From Prostheceraeus crozeri (lineage: Eukaryota; Platyhelminthes; Polycladida; Euryleptidae): 64,000 nucleotides of DNA. The notes beneath the pieces were generated by a model, which saw only the letters and a list, made by a program, of their open reading frames with translations, was not told the DNA's origin and ran no database searches. Shown in pieces: positions 25,018 to 36,638 of this stretch; positions within the stretch are counted from its first letter, which is position 1, and each line of letters opens with the position of its first letter. The stretch is from NCBI GenBank assembly GCA_907163375.1, contig CAJQUW010016881.1, positions 744,001 through 808,000 of the forward strand, written 5' to 3'. Position numbers and translations under genes: made by a program.

Positions 25018-25130
25018 TCAGAGGGGGTCACTGATCGCCAGAGGGGGCCATGATCGTCAAAGGGGAGCTCCCTGATCGTCAAAAGAGACCTACTGAACAC
25101 TAGAGGGGGCCCACTGATCGTCAGAAGGGG
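25018..25130. repeat. minisatellite, ~20-22-bp unit, about five copies
   Basis: Units of the form CTGATCGTCAGAGGGGGCC recur with drift through this stretch, just upstream of the LTR element. Similar G-rich runs occur a little to the left. No gene is visible. Confidence 0.7.
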
Positions 25131-25323
25131 AAATGTGGATAACATCAATGTAATAAATTGTGATCAGAGGGGTCTTATATGCAACGCATGAAGATGCTTT
25201 GTCTTAAGAAGGGATCATGCGTTGCTTCATGAAGATGTCGTTCCATCTTAGGGGCCCACGTACCTTACCCCTCCATTTTCATTGCATTTTCTGGTGAATC
25301 TCAGAAATAACCGAGATGGCCGT

Positions 25324-25895
25324 TGTTGTGTGCTAGGCAGTTTGTCTTCTTGCTTTATTATGCGTTTTGTTTTGTTGAGAGCAATCTCCATTCCATTGTT
25401 AGAGCAATAACTTTTCCGCGGCATGCATTTCAAGTTCCAATGTCATGCAAAAGTCCAGCTTGTCAGCTATCTACGGTACATGACTGACAATAGACATGTC
25501 ATGTCATCAGACAATGGATGACCAAACAATTGGTAGCTGACCGTGAGCGAATCTTCACAGACGTATTTAACGCGGCATGAACAACGCCCGCGCACGCAGT
25601 CTGGCCTCTCCAAGCGAAGTTGTCGGCGAGAGCCGTTGATGGTGTTTCAGCCTATCTTCAATGTGCGAACTATCATCGAACTGCTGCGGACGTGATCACC
25701 ACGGCTTGTGGTCCTGGAAGAATCTGGAGACTCTGTTGGTGCTGTGACTGTCTAACAACTGTGAACGTACCATCTGTCCTTGTAAGGACTGTTGGCACCA
25801 TTTATTTATTTTCACAATATAATTTATCCACATTTTTCATTTACATTTTTCAATCATATGTTTTGGGAATATTAAGAAAATAATAACCCGTAACA
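25324..25895 (+). repeat. 5' LTR (572 bp)
   Basis: It begins TGTTGTGTGC and ends CCCGTAACA, the usual TG...CA boundaries. It is nearly identical to 31071-31641. Confidence 0.95.
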
Positions 25896-26212
25896 TATTT
25901 GGCGACCACACCAGGACCCAGCTTTGTTTTCACTGACGCACAGCTCGCCTGAGAGCCGTCGGTTCTTCGAACTACCACTTCTTCCCAGTTAAGGTTCTGA
26001 ACTTTTTCTTTTTTCGCTTCCTCGGTCCACTCTTTTTAAGTTAAGTCTTAAGGCTTAATAACTGTAGGCCTAAGCATAAGGCTAAAACTAACCGTGGGCA
26101 AGTTTTGAGCTATATATTTCTCGATTTTTTTTCGCGTTTTTTGATCTTCCTAAATAAAATTTTCTCGGGTTATTTAATAAGGATTGTTAGGAATTAGCTA
26201 AGAACGTAAGAA

Positions 26213-27580
26213 ATGGACTTCGTTGCTAAAGAGTTCCTTAAACAATTTAATGAAGCTCCAAATGTACAACAGCTGAAGGAATTGAAGAAAGCGGAACTAT
26301 TCGATGTTGGAATCCAGTTGCAATTGCCAGTTAAGATGACTATGCGAAAGGAGCAAATACTCCAGAGAATCAAAGGGCATTTCATCGAAGAAGGCAAGAT
26401 AGAAAAGGATGTCCAAGGAGAGTTGCCGGAAAATTCCAATGTGTTGTTAGAATTGAAAAAAATAGAATTGGAAGAAAAGCGATTAGAACGAGAACGAGAA
26501 GAAAAGCGATTAGAACGAGAAGAACGAAGAGAACAAAGGGAGGCCGAAAGAGAACAAAGGGGGGCCGAAAGAGAACAAAGGGAGGCCGAAAGAGAACTCA
26601 GAGAAAAAGAGATGAATATGCAAAGAGAAATTGAACTAGAGAGAATAAGAACAAAAGCAGAAACTGAAAAAAAGAAAATCAGAAGCATCATTAAAAGAAA
26701 ATGCATCCTATAGTTCCAAAGTTTTCCGAAAGAGACGTGGAACAATTTTTCCTGTGTTTTGAGAGGGTTGCTGAAACGGCAAACTGGCCAAAAGAAAAAT
26801 GGACCTTCCTGATGCAGACAGTTTTAACTGGTAAAGCACAAAAGGCGTATGCAGCCTTACCTAATGGCGATGCCAAAGATTATGAAAAGGCAAAACAAGT
26901 AATCCTTGAAGCATATGAGTTGGTGCCAGAAGCCTACCGACAGAAATTCCGTTCATGGCAAAGAATGAAAGAGCAAAATCATTTACAATTTGCCAAAGAT
27001 AAAGAAGTCTTATTTGATAAGTGGACGAAAGCCGAAAACGCCGATACATTTGAGAAACTACGAAATGTCATCCTCATCGAAGAATTTAAGAACTGTTTGA
27101 GCCCACAAATCAAAGTATATTTAGATGAGAGAATGCCACAAAACATAACCGAAGCAGCAAGAATCGCCGATCAATACGAATTGACGCATAAAAAGCCACG
27201 GTCGTATTACCATTATGAAAAGCCAAGAAACTATTATACAAGAAGTGCAGAAAAATGTCATGAAGACAAGGCAGGAAAAATATTATGAAGACTACAGACA
27301 ATATGACAATAAAAACAAACAGCCAGAAGATATGAGAAAACGAGAAACGCCAAGATGGAAAATAGAATGTGAACACTGTAAGAGAAAGGGACATGCAAAA
27401 ACAGAATGTTGGCAATTGCATGGACGACCAGAAAAGTACGATAGAAAGCCCGTAACGCTTGTTCGTGAAACGAACTGCCATCTTGAGACTGAGCAGGAAA
27501 AATCCTTTCCTATAGTTTTTATGGTGTTCAGGTCAATGAGCATGATAGGTATACTTCAGTCGACGAAAGTGAACAACTAA
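26213..27580 (+). pseudogene. gag region of the Gmr1-type element
   Basis: The first part (26213 on) encodes a short N-terminal domain and a charged Glu/Arg coiled coil. The second part (26701-27288) is capsid-like, with EKAKQVILEAYELVPEAYRQ and KFRSWQRMKE, resembling the SCAN domain that vertebrates derived from Gmr1-like gag (Emerson and Thomas). A CCHC zinc knuckle, CEHCKRKGHAKTEC, lies near 27370-27415. This is a fossil, not an intact polyprotein. Confidence 0.8.
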
Positions 27581-27589
27581 TTGAAGAAG

Positions 27590-27962
27590 GGAAGCAAGCT
27601 TTCACGAAAGACGGTCTAGCTGGTAATGATGAAGATGATTTATATCCAGTTACAGTATGGCGAGATACCGGAGCATTTCAATCATTAATAGTGAAAGACA
27701 TAGTTCAGTGTCACATGCTACATACACGGGATTATGTGTTCCACTCCGCGGCGTCGGAGGATGTATCTCAGCTCCACTGCATAAGTTGTACGTAAAAACC
27801 GAGATAAGTGGAAGGTACCTTCATAATTGGTTTAGTCGATCGAGAGAAATTCCTATTGAAGGGATCGATTTGATTGTTGGGAACGACTTAGCCGGATGCA
27901 AAGTTCAGGTACCACGTATGATAACAGACATGAAAGAAATTGAAGCAACGAAGGAGAAATAA
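27590..27962 (+). pseudogene. retroviral-type aspartic protease region
   Basis: WRDTGAFQSLIV near 27657 holds the D-T-G active-site triplet. Farther on, GIDLIVGNDLAG matches the flap-to-end segment of gypsy-class proteases. It sits between gag and integrase. Confidence 0.72.
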
Positions 27963-28275
27963 AAGATCATGAAGCAAAAGAGAATGAACTGAAAGAGATT
28001 GAACTAGCGAAAGAAAGTGAACAAACAACAGTATGTGCCGTCACAAGATCCATGAGTAAGAAAGAGAAATCAGAAAAAGAGAATGAAATTGATGAAAATA
28101 TTGAAGAGAAAGAAATAACATTCGAAACGAATATAGATCGGTGTCAACTAATAAAAGAACAAGAAAGCGATGAAGAATTACAAAACATCTCCGCAGAACT
28201 GAACGAGTGTGATAAGAATGAGCGCATTTACTTTTACAAGCAAAATGGTATCCTATTTCGTTGCTGGAAACCTTA

Positions 28276-29662
28276 AGAGAAGCCACTCCTGAAGAAACAT
28301 GGCAAGAAGTACATCAAATTGTAATACCTAAGTCATATCGACAAAAAGTCTTAAGCGTTGCACACGAAAACGTATTAAGTGGTCATCTCGGTGTACGCAA
28401 AACTTATTATCGAATATTGAAGCATTTTTACTGGCCGAAAATGTACAAAGATGTAGCTAACTTCTGTCGAACTTGTCATACATGTCAGATAGTTGGTAAA
28501 CATCAGTTAGATCCTCCGAAAAGCGCCGTTAATTCCAATCCCTGCGTGCGAAGAACCATTCAGAAATATCATTATTGATTGTGTTGGACCTTTACCACGA
28601 ACCAAAATGGGACATGAATATCTATTTACAATTATATGTTCGTCAACCAGATTTCCAGAAGCTATCCCATTGAGAAGCATTAACGCCAAAAATATTTGTT
28701 CGGCTTTGATCAATTTCTTTACTATGGTGGGATTACCGAAAGTCATACGCTCAGATCAAGGCACGAACTTTACATCGAAGATATTTAGTCAAGTGTCAGA
28801 AGTACTTGGAGTAAAACATATTTGTTGAACTGCTTATCATCCAGAATCTCAAGGTGCGTTAGAACGATTCCATCAGACATTGAAAGTTATGATGAAAACT
28901 TACTGTGAAGAACATCAAAAGGACTGGAATTTAGGTATACCAATGCTATTATTTGCCATCTGCGAAACAGTTCAAGATTCACTCGGATTTAGTCCATTTG
29001 AATTAATTTACGGTCATGAAGTTAGAGGACCCCTGAAGTTGATGAAAGAAAATATGCTCAGCGAAGAGAAGAAAAACACGAATTTGTTAGACTACGTGTC
29101 TGAGATCAAAGAAAGACTCACTGAGATACATAAGTCTGCAAAGGCAAACCTAATAAATTCGCAAAGTAAAATGAAGAAGCAATTTGACAGAAACACAAAA
29201 CAAAGAACATTTCAGCAAGGTGAAAAAGTACTCTTATTATTGCCAATCTCGGGAGATCCGATGAAGGCAAGGTATCAAGGTCCTTATATGATACAAAAGA
29301 AAATAAGTGAAGTCAACTATGTTATAGAAACTCCGGATAGAAGAAAGAAACAAAGAATGTGTCACATAAATATGCTCAAGAAATATCACGACCGAGACGA
29401 AGAGTCAACAATTGGTTCAAACCCTTCTGGTGCTGTGCCGGAGAGTCTGGTGTCAGCATCGCAGACGAATTTGCCCGCACTGGGTGATATAAAAGAAAAT
29501 TCTACAGGCACTTCGATCACTATGGTTGCGTCAGGGGAGTCTGCAGCGGCAACATCGCTGACGAACTTGGCATCGCCGGGTGATGCAGAAGAGGAAGTCA
29601 ATCTCATCATGCCAAGAATGAATAATTCAAAGATATTAGAAAATCTTGATAGCCATTTCTAG
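28276..29662 (+). pseudogene. integrase region, located upstream of RT
   Basis: An H2C2 zinc-binding module covers 28360-28500 (GHLGVRKTYYRILKHFYWPK, CRTCHTCQ). The catalytic core follows, with DCVGPLP, RSDQGTNF and ERFHQTLKVMM supplying the D, D and E motifs. A GPY/F-type module, ARYQGPYMIQKKISEVNYVI, lies near 29270-29335. Its place before RT is the diagnostic feature of this element. Confidence 0.9.
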
Positions 29663-29809
29663 CATGTCGATTCCGAACAGAAAGAAAAGATAAAAGAAAT
29701 AATTAAAGAGCACAAAGGAATATTTTCCGATCATCCGCAAATAACTACGTGGGCAGAACATGATGTCGAATTATCTGAAGAAAGGCCAATAAAACAGAGT
29801 CCGTACAGA

Positions 29810-31035
29810 ATGGATCCAGAGAAGAGAGAAATTATGAAAAAGGAAGTAAAATATCTGAAAGATCATAACATAATAGAAAATAGCAACAGCAATTGGAGTT
29901 CACCATGCATTTTGGTGCCAAAACCAGATAAAACTCATCGTTTTTGCACCGATTATAGAAAAGTAAATGAATTGACAATCGCAGACAATTATCCCTTGCC
30001 GAATATCGAGACTTGCATTGAACAAGTAGGAGATTCGAAAATAATCAGCAAGTTTGACTTATTGAAAGGATATTATCAAGTTCCTTTAACAGAAAGAGCA
30101 AAGCGAATTTCAGCCTTCGTCACCGAAGAGGGTTTATTTCAATACAAAGTTATGCCCTTCGGAATGAAAAATGCCGCATCAACATTTCAAAGACTAGCTA
30201 ATAAAGTCATCGAAAATTTAGACAACTGCGCCGTATATATTGACGACATAATCGTTTATAGTAATGACTGGCCAGATCACTTGGAACAAATACGAAAATT
30301 ATTCCAAAGAATCGGCGAGGCCGATTTAACAGTCAACCTCAGCAAAAGCGAGATTGGGAAACAGTCGTTAAACTATTTAGGTTTTGAAATCGGATATGGG
30401 AAAATAAAACCTATTATGGCAAAAGTTCAAGCCGTTGTAAACTTTCCTGTACCTAACTCAAGAAAGGAACTAAGAAGATTCCTTGGTATGGCTGGGTATT
30501 ATAGAAAATTTTGCAAAAATTACGCAGATGTTGTACACCCTTTGACAAGCCTCACGAGCCCAAAAATAAAATATACTTGGAGTAATGAATGCAAGTAGCT
30601 TTCGAACAAGTCAAAACAATGCTGGCATCACCACCGATTTTATCAGTACCTACATTTGAAAAGCCATTCAAATTATATGTCGATGCTAGCGGCTTTGGTC
30701 TTGGTGCATTGTTGGCTCAAGATGATGAGGAAGGGAACGAGCATCCGTTATCATATTATTCGAAGAAATTCAATCATTACGAAAGAAAATACAGTACGAT
30801 TGAAAAAGAAGGCCTAGCTTTGGTTCAAAGTTTGAGACACTTTGCGTATTTCCTCAAAGGCCGGCGAGCTACTTTTGTTTACACAGATCACAATCCGTTA
30901 GTTTTCATTAACAGAATGAAGAATGACAATCAGAGACTTTTGAGATGGAGTCTATTGTTACAGGAATATAATATTATCATTCAACATGTACCCGGGAAAG
31001 ATAACATCATAGCAGATCGTTTGTCGAGAAGTTAA
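29810..31035 (+). pseudogene. reverse transcriptase and RNase H region
   Basis: RT motifs are clear: SSPCILVPKPDKTHRFCTDY, FDLLKGYYQVPLT, MPFGMKNAASTFQRL and YIDDIIVYS. RNase H follows, with LYVDASGFGLGALLAQ, YSTIEKEGLALV, VYTDHNPLVF and NIIADRLSR near the 3' LTR. Both are Ty3/gypsy-like in sequence. Confidence 0.92.
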
Positions 31036-31070
31036 ATAAAAATGTGATTTTTATATTTTTTGGTGGGGCG

Positions 31071-31641
31071 TGTTGTGTGCTAGGCAGTTTGTCTTCTTGC
31101 TTTATTATGCGTTTTGTTTTGTTGAGAGCAATCTCCATTCCATTGTTAGAGCAATAACTTTTCCGCGGCATGCATTTCAAGTTCCAATGTCATGCAAAAG
31201 TCCAGCTTGTCAGCTATCTACGGTACATGACTGACAATAGACATGTCATGTCATCAGACAATGGATGACCAAACAATTGGTAGCTGACCGTGAGCGAATC
31301 TTCACAGACGTATTTAACGCGGCATGAACAACGGCCGCTGACGCATTCTGGCCTCTCCAAGCGAAGTTGTCGGCGAGAGCCGTTGACGGTGTTGCAGCCT
31401 ATCTTCTATGTGCGAATTATCATCGAACTGCTGCGGATGTGATCACCACGGCTTGTGGTCCTGGAAGAATCTGGAGACTCTGTTGGTGCTGTGACTGTCT
31501 AACAACTGTGAACGTACCATCTGTCCTTGTAAGGACTGTTTGCACCATTTATTTATTTTCACAATATAATTTATCCACATTTTTCATTTACATTTTCAAT
31601 CATATGTTTTGGGAATATTAAGAAAATAATAACCCGTAACA
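31071..31641 (+). repeat. 3' LTR (571 bp)
   Basis: It matches the 5' LTR except for about ten substitutions and a one-base length difference, and is followed by the target duplicate GCCGT. Confidence 0.95.
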
Positions 31642-31882
31642 GCCGTCCAAAAAAATCCGGAAGATTATCTTCCCTGGATATACCATATGTAAGCCTCAAG
31701 TTGATTATCTGAATTGCCTCAGTGTAACTTTCTCAGGAGACCTCACCTCGACTAAGCATGTTTACTCAAAATGTAAAAAAATCGAGCCGTCGTATTTTTC
31801 TTTTAAAGCGCTTTAAGAAATATTCTGGCGTTCAGAAAGTCAATTTGACAAAAATGTATCATAATATGATTCTTGGCATACA

Positions 31883-32480
31883 GACCGTTTCATAAGTAAT
31901 TGCACAAAATAGTTAGCCCATCTTCAAAAGCAATTTTCGTTTTGAAGACCTTCAATTTTGATGAACGATATAGCATATGAAACCTCATGTTCCATAGATT
32001 ATTTTGACATACATTTCACTTTCTGAAGTGGTCAGTTGCGGTCAATAAGCCCTACGAAAGAAACTTAAACGTTTTCTTTGATGCAGGATTTCAGTATCAA
32101 GACTACACTATTTTCTAATGAAAATCGACAGATTGTGGAAGCTATAATTCAGCTTCATCATGATGCAAAGATTTCAAGATTCGTTTGATGTGCAAGAGAT
32201 ACAGAACCAATAAGTTTTACCTTAGAATTGCTACCAAAAGAACATCTGACGCGATTTTTCAATTGCTCAATTTCAAAACTTCACATCACGTGAAAGGTTG
32301 CGTACAGTACTTCAAATTGGCAGAGCACTTAGGTTGTGTCTGGTCAGTTGTGGTCAGCAGACTTAAAAGTATGAATTTTTGGTCAATTCATTCACCGATA
32401 TACAGACAAATCTGCGGAATGCAGAAAATAAAGATTATCACCATCAAAGCAGGCTTGTGTGAAGCTTCCAGATAATATAT
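31883..32480 (+). pseudogene. probable decayed Tc1-like transposon, 5' part
   Basis: An end-like sequence (CATAAGTAATTGCACAAAAT) shared with 24.28 kb is followed, 220 bases later, by ENRQIVEAIIQLHHDAKISR, typical of the first helix-turn-helix of Tc1-like transposases. KRTSDAIFQLL and RLRTVLQIGRALRL in other frames fit the second DNA-binding region. The frames are broken and no catalytic half is seen. Confidence 0.45.
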
Positions 32481-33885
32481 TGGTTTTTGAATTTCGACAA
32501 CATTTAGTTGAGTTTTACCTGATTCTGCGCCTACTGTCGCGTTAGCAATGCTTTTAGCGGTCAACTGCACACAACTTAATATTTTTTATTGTACTCAAGC
32601 TGGCGTTTTCAAGTTTGGGTTTAAATGCTGGTCTTATCAGCTCCAAGAATATGTAAGTTTTGTCACGATCGGCCCATCCGTTCACCAGTTAACTTGAAAT
32701 TTGTCTTGTTCCCACTCTCCGTCATTTGGTGAGTTGTCATTTCCCTTGGTTGCGGTTAGAAGATTTCGAATCTCTGATCTGCAGACGGGTCGCCTGTCTG
32801 CTCTCCACCTGTTTACAAACGATAGCAATTCTTCACGCCGTAGTTGCTGACGATTGCGTCCGATAAGGGGATCGACAAGATTTTTACAACTCAATCAATG
32901 ATGACAGGAAGACTGCCGAGTGCCGACATGAGTGATCAGTGCTATGAAGCAGCAAACTTCCTATCACTAATTACTTCATTTAGTTGGGCCACCATCTAAA
33001 CCACTGTCTCCTAAGCCTAGAGTCACGACTGGTCAAGTGAATAAATGATAATAATCAATCAATTGTGAGTCACGATAGAATTTTGTGAGATTAAGTAAAA
33101 GATATAAGAGCTATTCGTGGTGTGCAACGATTTAAGAAACGCACAGTAGATGAAATTTCAAACCGATGATTCGTCTTCTATTTGTAAGGGATATAACAAA
33201 ATTTGTCCATCACTACTGCTGCTCAATAATCCAGTAGTATGAGGACAACTCTATTTTTCTGCATGTCGATGAATTTTGTGTGCTTGGGTGGGCGTAAACT
33301 GAAAGCCTATAGTGAGTAAGTTTTCCTATGTATTCTTTATGAATCTGATACATGGGAACATCTCTCCCATATACCTTGTCAATTTTAATCACCTCGCTGT
33401 GTCACATTATCCAGGAATGCCTCTGCCACGGGAAGAATGACGAAGGGCTTTCAAGGTCAACTTCAACTTTCATTTTTTAGCGGATTTCAATCAATTTTGG
33501 GGAAAGTTTCTGTGTCTATTCATGAAGACAGTGATACGTGTCTGAGTAAAATCCTTTCGATAATCCATTTCACTGTCAGCCATACCTGAAATTTTGAGGC
33601 AACAGTATTTATAAAAGCCTTAATAAAGAACACGTCAACACGGGCAAAATGCGTTTTAATGTGAGCGAAAATGCATTAACCAATTACTATAATGACCGAT
33701 CAAATGTTAATTCTTGACAGTTTTAAATCAAGAGCTGACTACTACGATGTTCAATTTGATTCCCCATCTGTGTGTATACATTAATAAGAATATTGCTCTG
33801 ATAACAGCTGGCAATCACAGGCGATTTCCTTTTAACGAAAGAATAGGGTATGTAACGGCTTACACAACAATCTGACTAGCCGTAC

Positions 33886-34181
33886 CTGCTCTGTATCGGT
33901 TTCCAAATTCACAAACTGAAGACATTGATCCAATCGACGTTTCTTGGCTGTCCATGCTTCCAATACAGCCTCTTGCTGAGCCATCATTTCGCCCGTCGAA
34001 TTATGCACTTTGTTTTTCACGGCTTCTAAACGCGGTGTGTTGTTAGGATTGTTTGGGAGACGATTGAGGTATTTCAAAAAGTTCTCTGCACCCTTTCGCG
34101 CCAGAATGCATGCCTGTACAAATGATTCTTTCCGCTCGATGAGTTTACTAAGCTGTACTTGAGGGTGCTCCACTGAAGATC
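33886..34181 (-). CDS. trio: trio exon: spectrin repeat segment (98 codons plus 2 nt)
   Basis: The acceptor is attccag before GATCTTCAG, completing a glycine codon; the donor is GTACGG after GAGCAG (phase 0). The product reads VQLSKLIERKESFVQACILA, RKGAENFLKYLNRL, then EAWTAKKRRLDQCLQFVNLE and TDTEQ. Human TRIO has ISKHLEQKEAFLKACTLA, RRNADVFLKYLHR and HYWTMRKRRLDQCQQYVVFE. It ends in helix A of the last spectrin repeat. The next ~50 residues of that repeat are not in the following exon that I can identify. Confidence 0.93.
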
Positions 34182-35615
34182 CTGGAATAAATCATTAAAT
34201 TCTTAAGTCACAGAAACGAATCAGAGACAGTATCACACACAAAATCACACCCAAAACCATGTTATTGGCTCAATGTGACTATCAACAACGCCAAAATCAA
34301 ATACATTGAGAGTTATAACATCGTAAAATATCAAGTCAGTTTCGTATATTACATTCCCAGCTACTATTAGTTAAAATTTCGGTGCAGTAGGAGATAATTG
34401 CAACATACTACGAAGCAGGGTCTACTCAGCAGTAAAACAGTTTACAAGTTAAGCTTATATTATTGTCTACTTCATAATAAACTTTTCTAATTATCTTTAT
34501 TGTTATTAGCACAGGGTCGAGAACAGTGATTTCTACTGATACACTTCCTCTGCAGACTCAGTCAACCAGGCAGAACACGATTCATTTTTATTTAGTAGAA
34601 AGAAAATACACATCAGCTGCGATGCTGATTATAATTGCTTGCTTGCAAGGCATAATCATGCATATTTCCTCGCAAGATCGTCAGGAAAACTATTGCTCCT
34701 AAACAACACGCCGTACACCAGCCTATGATTGCTCAAATAAAAATGCAGAGGTCTATATGGCTGATCAGTGGCAAAAATGCCCAAGAGCATCTACACGTAC
34801 TTCAGTAAATGACATCTAGAATGCTCCCCGATTTCCCACTATATGTCTTATATTGATTATTTCCTTCACTCCCCCCCCCCCAATCAGACAGACTACAGAC
34901 AACACATATACAGCCCCTACGTATGCTCACCAATGAACACAACGAATAGGGACTTGATTTAAGCGGTTGCTCGATGTAGCACACCGGAGAATGGACAGAG
35001 ATACATGCATGTCGAGTAAATGTGTTTTTGATTCACACAAGGAATCAATCTGCCAGCAGATGGTGTGAATTCTCCACATCGATGGGCCATTCAGTCTCTG
35101 TATTCTCAACCTGTTGTCTGTGCTAGGATGTACACGTTACCATTATCTTAAACTACATACACATTCCCCTCGTTTAAGCATTTTTATCTTTTATGCGAAA
35201 GCTTCAAATCAATGGTCGAAAAATATTTTCCAGTACGCAACAATTCGTTGTAATTCTACAGTCATAAATGGTCAAACTTCTGAACTTTCTTCGGTATTTC
35301 ACGCCAAGAAGATGCATCCAGCTCAGAAGCTAATTTCCACTTCAGAATTTCATCTGCCAGAAAACCGGCTTCACTTTCTTTCTTCTCGGTAAGAGTTTCC
35401 TTTTCAAATCGGAGGCGATTTTAATCTCTTCTTCATCCTCCTTTCATCGCTTCTGTTAAGCCTTTAAAACACGGCGCAGTTTCTTTATGCTTTATTGATC
35501 CTTTGTTTCTTAACCGTCAATCTTCATGTGGTTGAATCTCAGGAATATCTTCTTGCTCGATTTTCTTCTGTTGAGTGGCCTTTGTTGCCTATTCTTCGTT
35601 TCGCAATCTTTGAAT

Positions 35616-36106
35616 CAGTGTTGCGATTCTTGGCGTAGGGTAAAAAAAACGCGCAAGGTCGAAAAACACGCGCACATGTATTTCCTAACAAATAAGCCAA
35701 AATTGCAACTATGATCGCTAATATTTGATGAAACGAATTTTTACAAAGCTTAAATTTGCAGATCAGATAGTAAGAGCTCTGGTATTTTTCAGGACAAGTC
35801 AAATACACACGTGCCTTAAGTGGCAGATGCATACGAGCAGTGGGCCTATAGGCTATCCATTGAATGAGATGTTAATGAACCTAAATGATCTTTGATAGGC
35901 TATACATGTGGCTTATCTAGAGACTGCATGTAATTTGAAATTTTGATATTTTAGAACCAAAGTTTTCCATTATCAAAAATTAAAAATAGAAGTCGAAAAC
36001 TTAAAAAACGTGCAAAATGGATAAAAATGGAAAAAACACGCTTACACGCGCAAATTGTCAAAAAAAAAACGCGTGCGCGTGTAAACACGCGCGAATCGCA
36101 ACACTG
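35616..36106. mobile_element. hAT MITE, copy 2, with perfect 8-bp target duplication
   Basis: It starts CAGTGTTGCGATTC and ends GAATCGCAACACTG, flanked by CTTTGAAT at 35608-35615 and 36107-36114. It is close to identical to 20136-20623 over most of its length, in the same orientation. There is no coding capacity. CACGCGC-type words cluster at both ends. Confidence 0.95.
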
Positions 36107-36459
36107 CTTTGAATGCAAGATAGATGAGCATTCAAGTCTCAAGAAGTACTTTTCTGTAAATGAAATGCTACTCATTGTCCAATTATTGACATTCAAGTAT
36201 TATCCGCTGACGATCAAAGTATATTGTATGAGGAGCAAAGCTAATCGAGAAATGTATGCACTAAACTGAAGATGCAACAATTCGTGCATTGTAGCTTGAA
36301 TCTCACCACTGACATTGTGTGCGACTTTCGCGGCAAACATGCTGAGCTGAACGTGGCAGTACATCTTGCACCTTCTCCTTTGCATCGACTATGCACTCAC
36401 TCTACGAAATGGTTCAGGTTCCAGAGGCGTATGTGGATGTCGGCGCTCTTCTTTTCCAG

Positions 36460-36638
36460 GCAACGAAAAAACAGTAGTTATACAACCAGCAGAAGAAGAC
36501 CGCATAATCAGCACGTCGTTCGTTCTAACAGTCCATGCCAAGTTCGGCATGAGGCAGTCTTCATGCGACAATGCTGAGCCCCGGACCTTCAGCCTCTACG
36601 TGTCCAAGTGCGATCCTAAACCAACTGAGCTGTCCTAA
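36460..36638 (+). other. unassigned plus-strand coding-like frame with a good splice acceptor
   Basis: TTCTTTTCCAG precedes a frame reading NEKTVVIQPAEEDRIISTSF, VLTVHAKFGMRQSS, PRTFSLYVSKCDPKPTELS and then TAA. Base composition is more GC-rich than the surroundings. I recognise no family. It is antisense to trio and could be the last exon of a nested gene or a retrocopy piece. Confidence 0.28.

Larger units (their letters stand above)
25324..31641 (+). mobile_element. Gmr1-type Ty3/gypsy-class LTR retrotransposon with integrase before RT
   Basis: A 6.32-kb LTR element is flanked by the 5-bp duplication GCCGT (25319-25323 and 31642-31646). LTRs are 25324-25895 and 31071-31641. Just inside the 5' LTR, TGGCGACC could start a tRNA primer-binding site; a short G-rich tract precedes the 3' LTR. 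Coding order is gag, protease, integrase, reverse transcriptase, RNase H, the reverse of usual Ty3/gypsy pol order. That order in a gypsy-like element defines the Gmr1 group (Goodwin and Poulter). The LTRs differ at roughly ten positions (about 2%), so the insertion is recent. The coding part is broken at several places, so this is a young fossil. It is antisense to trio. Confidence 0.93.
21646..33885 (-). other. trio: largest trio intron, 12.2 kb
   Basis: It carries the full LTR element (25.32-31.64 kb), a minisatellite (25.02-25.13 kb), Tc1-like relics (24.28-24.37 and 31.88-32.48 kb) and an unassigned frame (22.51-22.70 kb). A spectrin half-repeat exon is expected here but not found. A minus-strand open stretch at 32682-32894 (RNRQQLRREELLSFVNRWR) is unassigned. 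Confidence 0.65.

Noticed and set aside
25248-25433. Minus-strand frame crossing the 5' LTR boundary, with a GTAAGG donor near 25255
   Set aside because: It is made partly of LTR sequence on the antisense strand, so the continuity is created by the insertion.
26194-26745. Large minus-strand frame opposite gag
   Set aside because: It is the antisense shadow of the Glu/Arg-rich gag repeat.
32682-32894. Minus-strand open frame (RNRQQLRREELLSFVNRWR) as the missing trio spectrin exon
   Set aside because: No match to the expected helix pattern, no convincing acceptor, and only a weak GTGAAC donor. Left unassigned.
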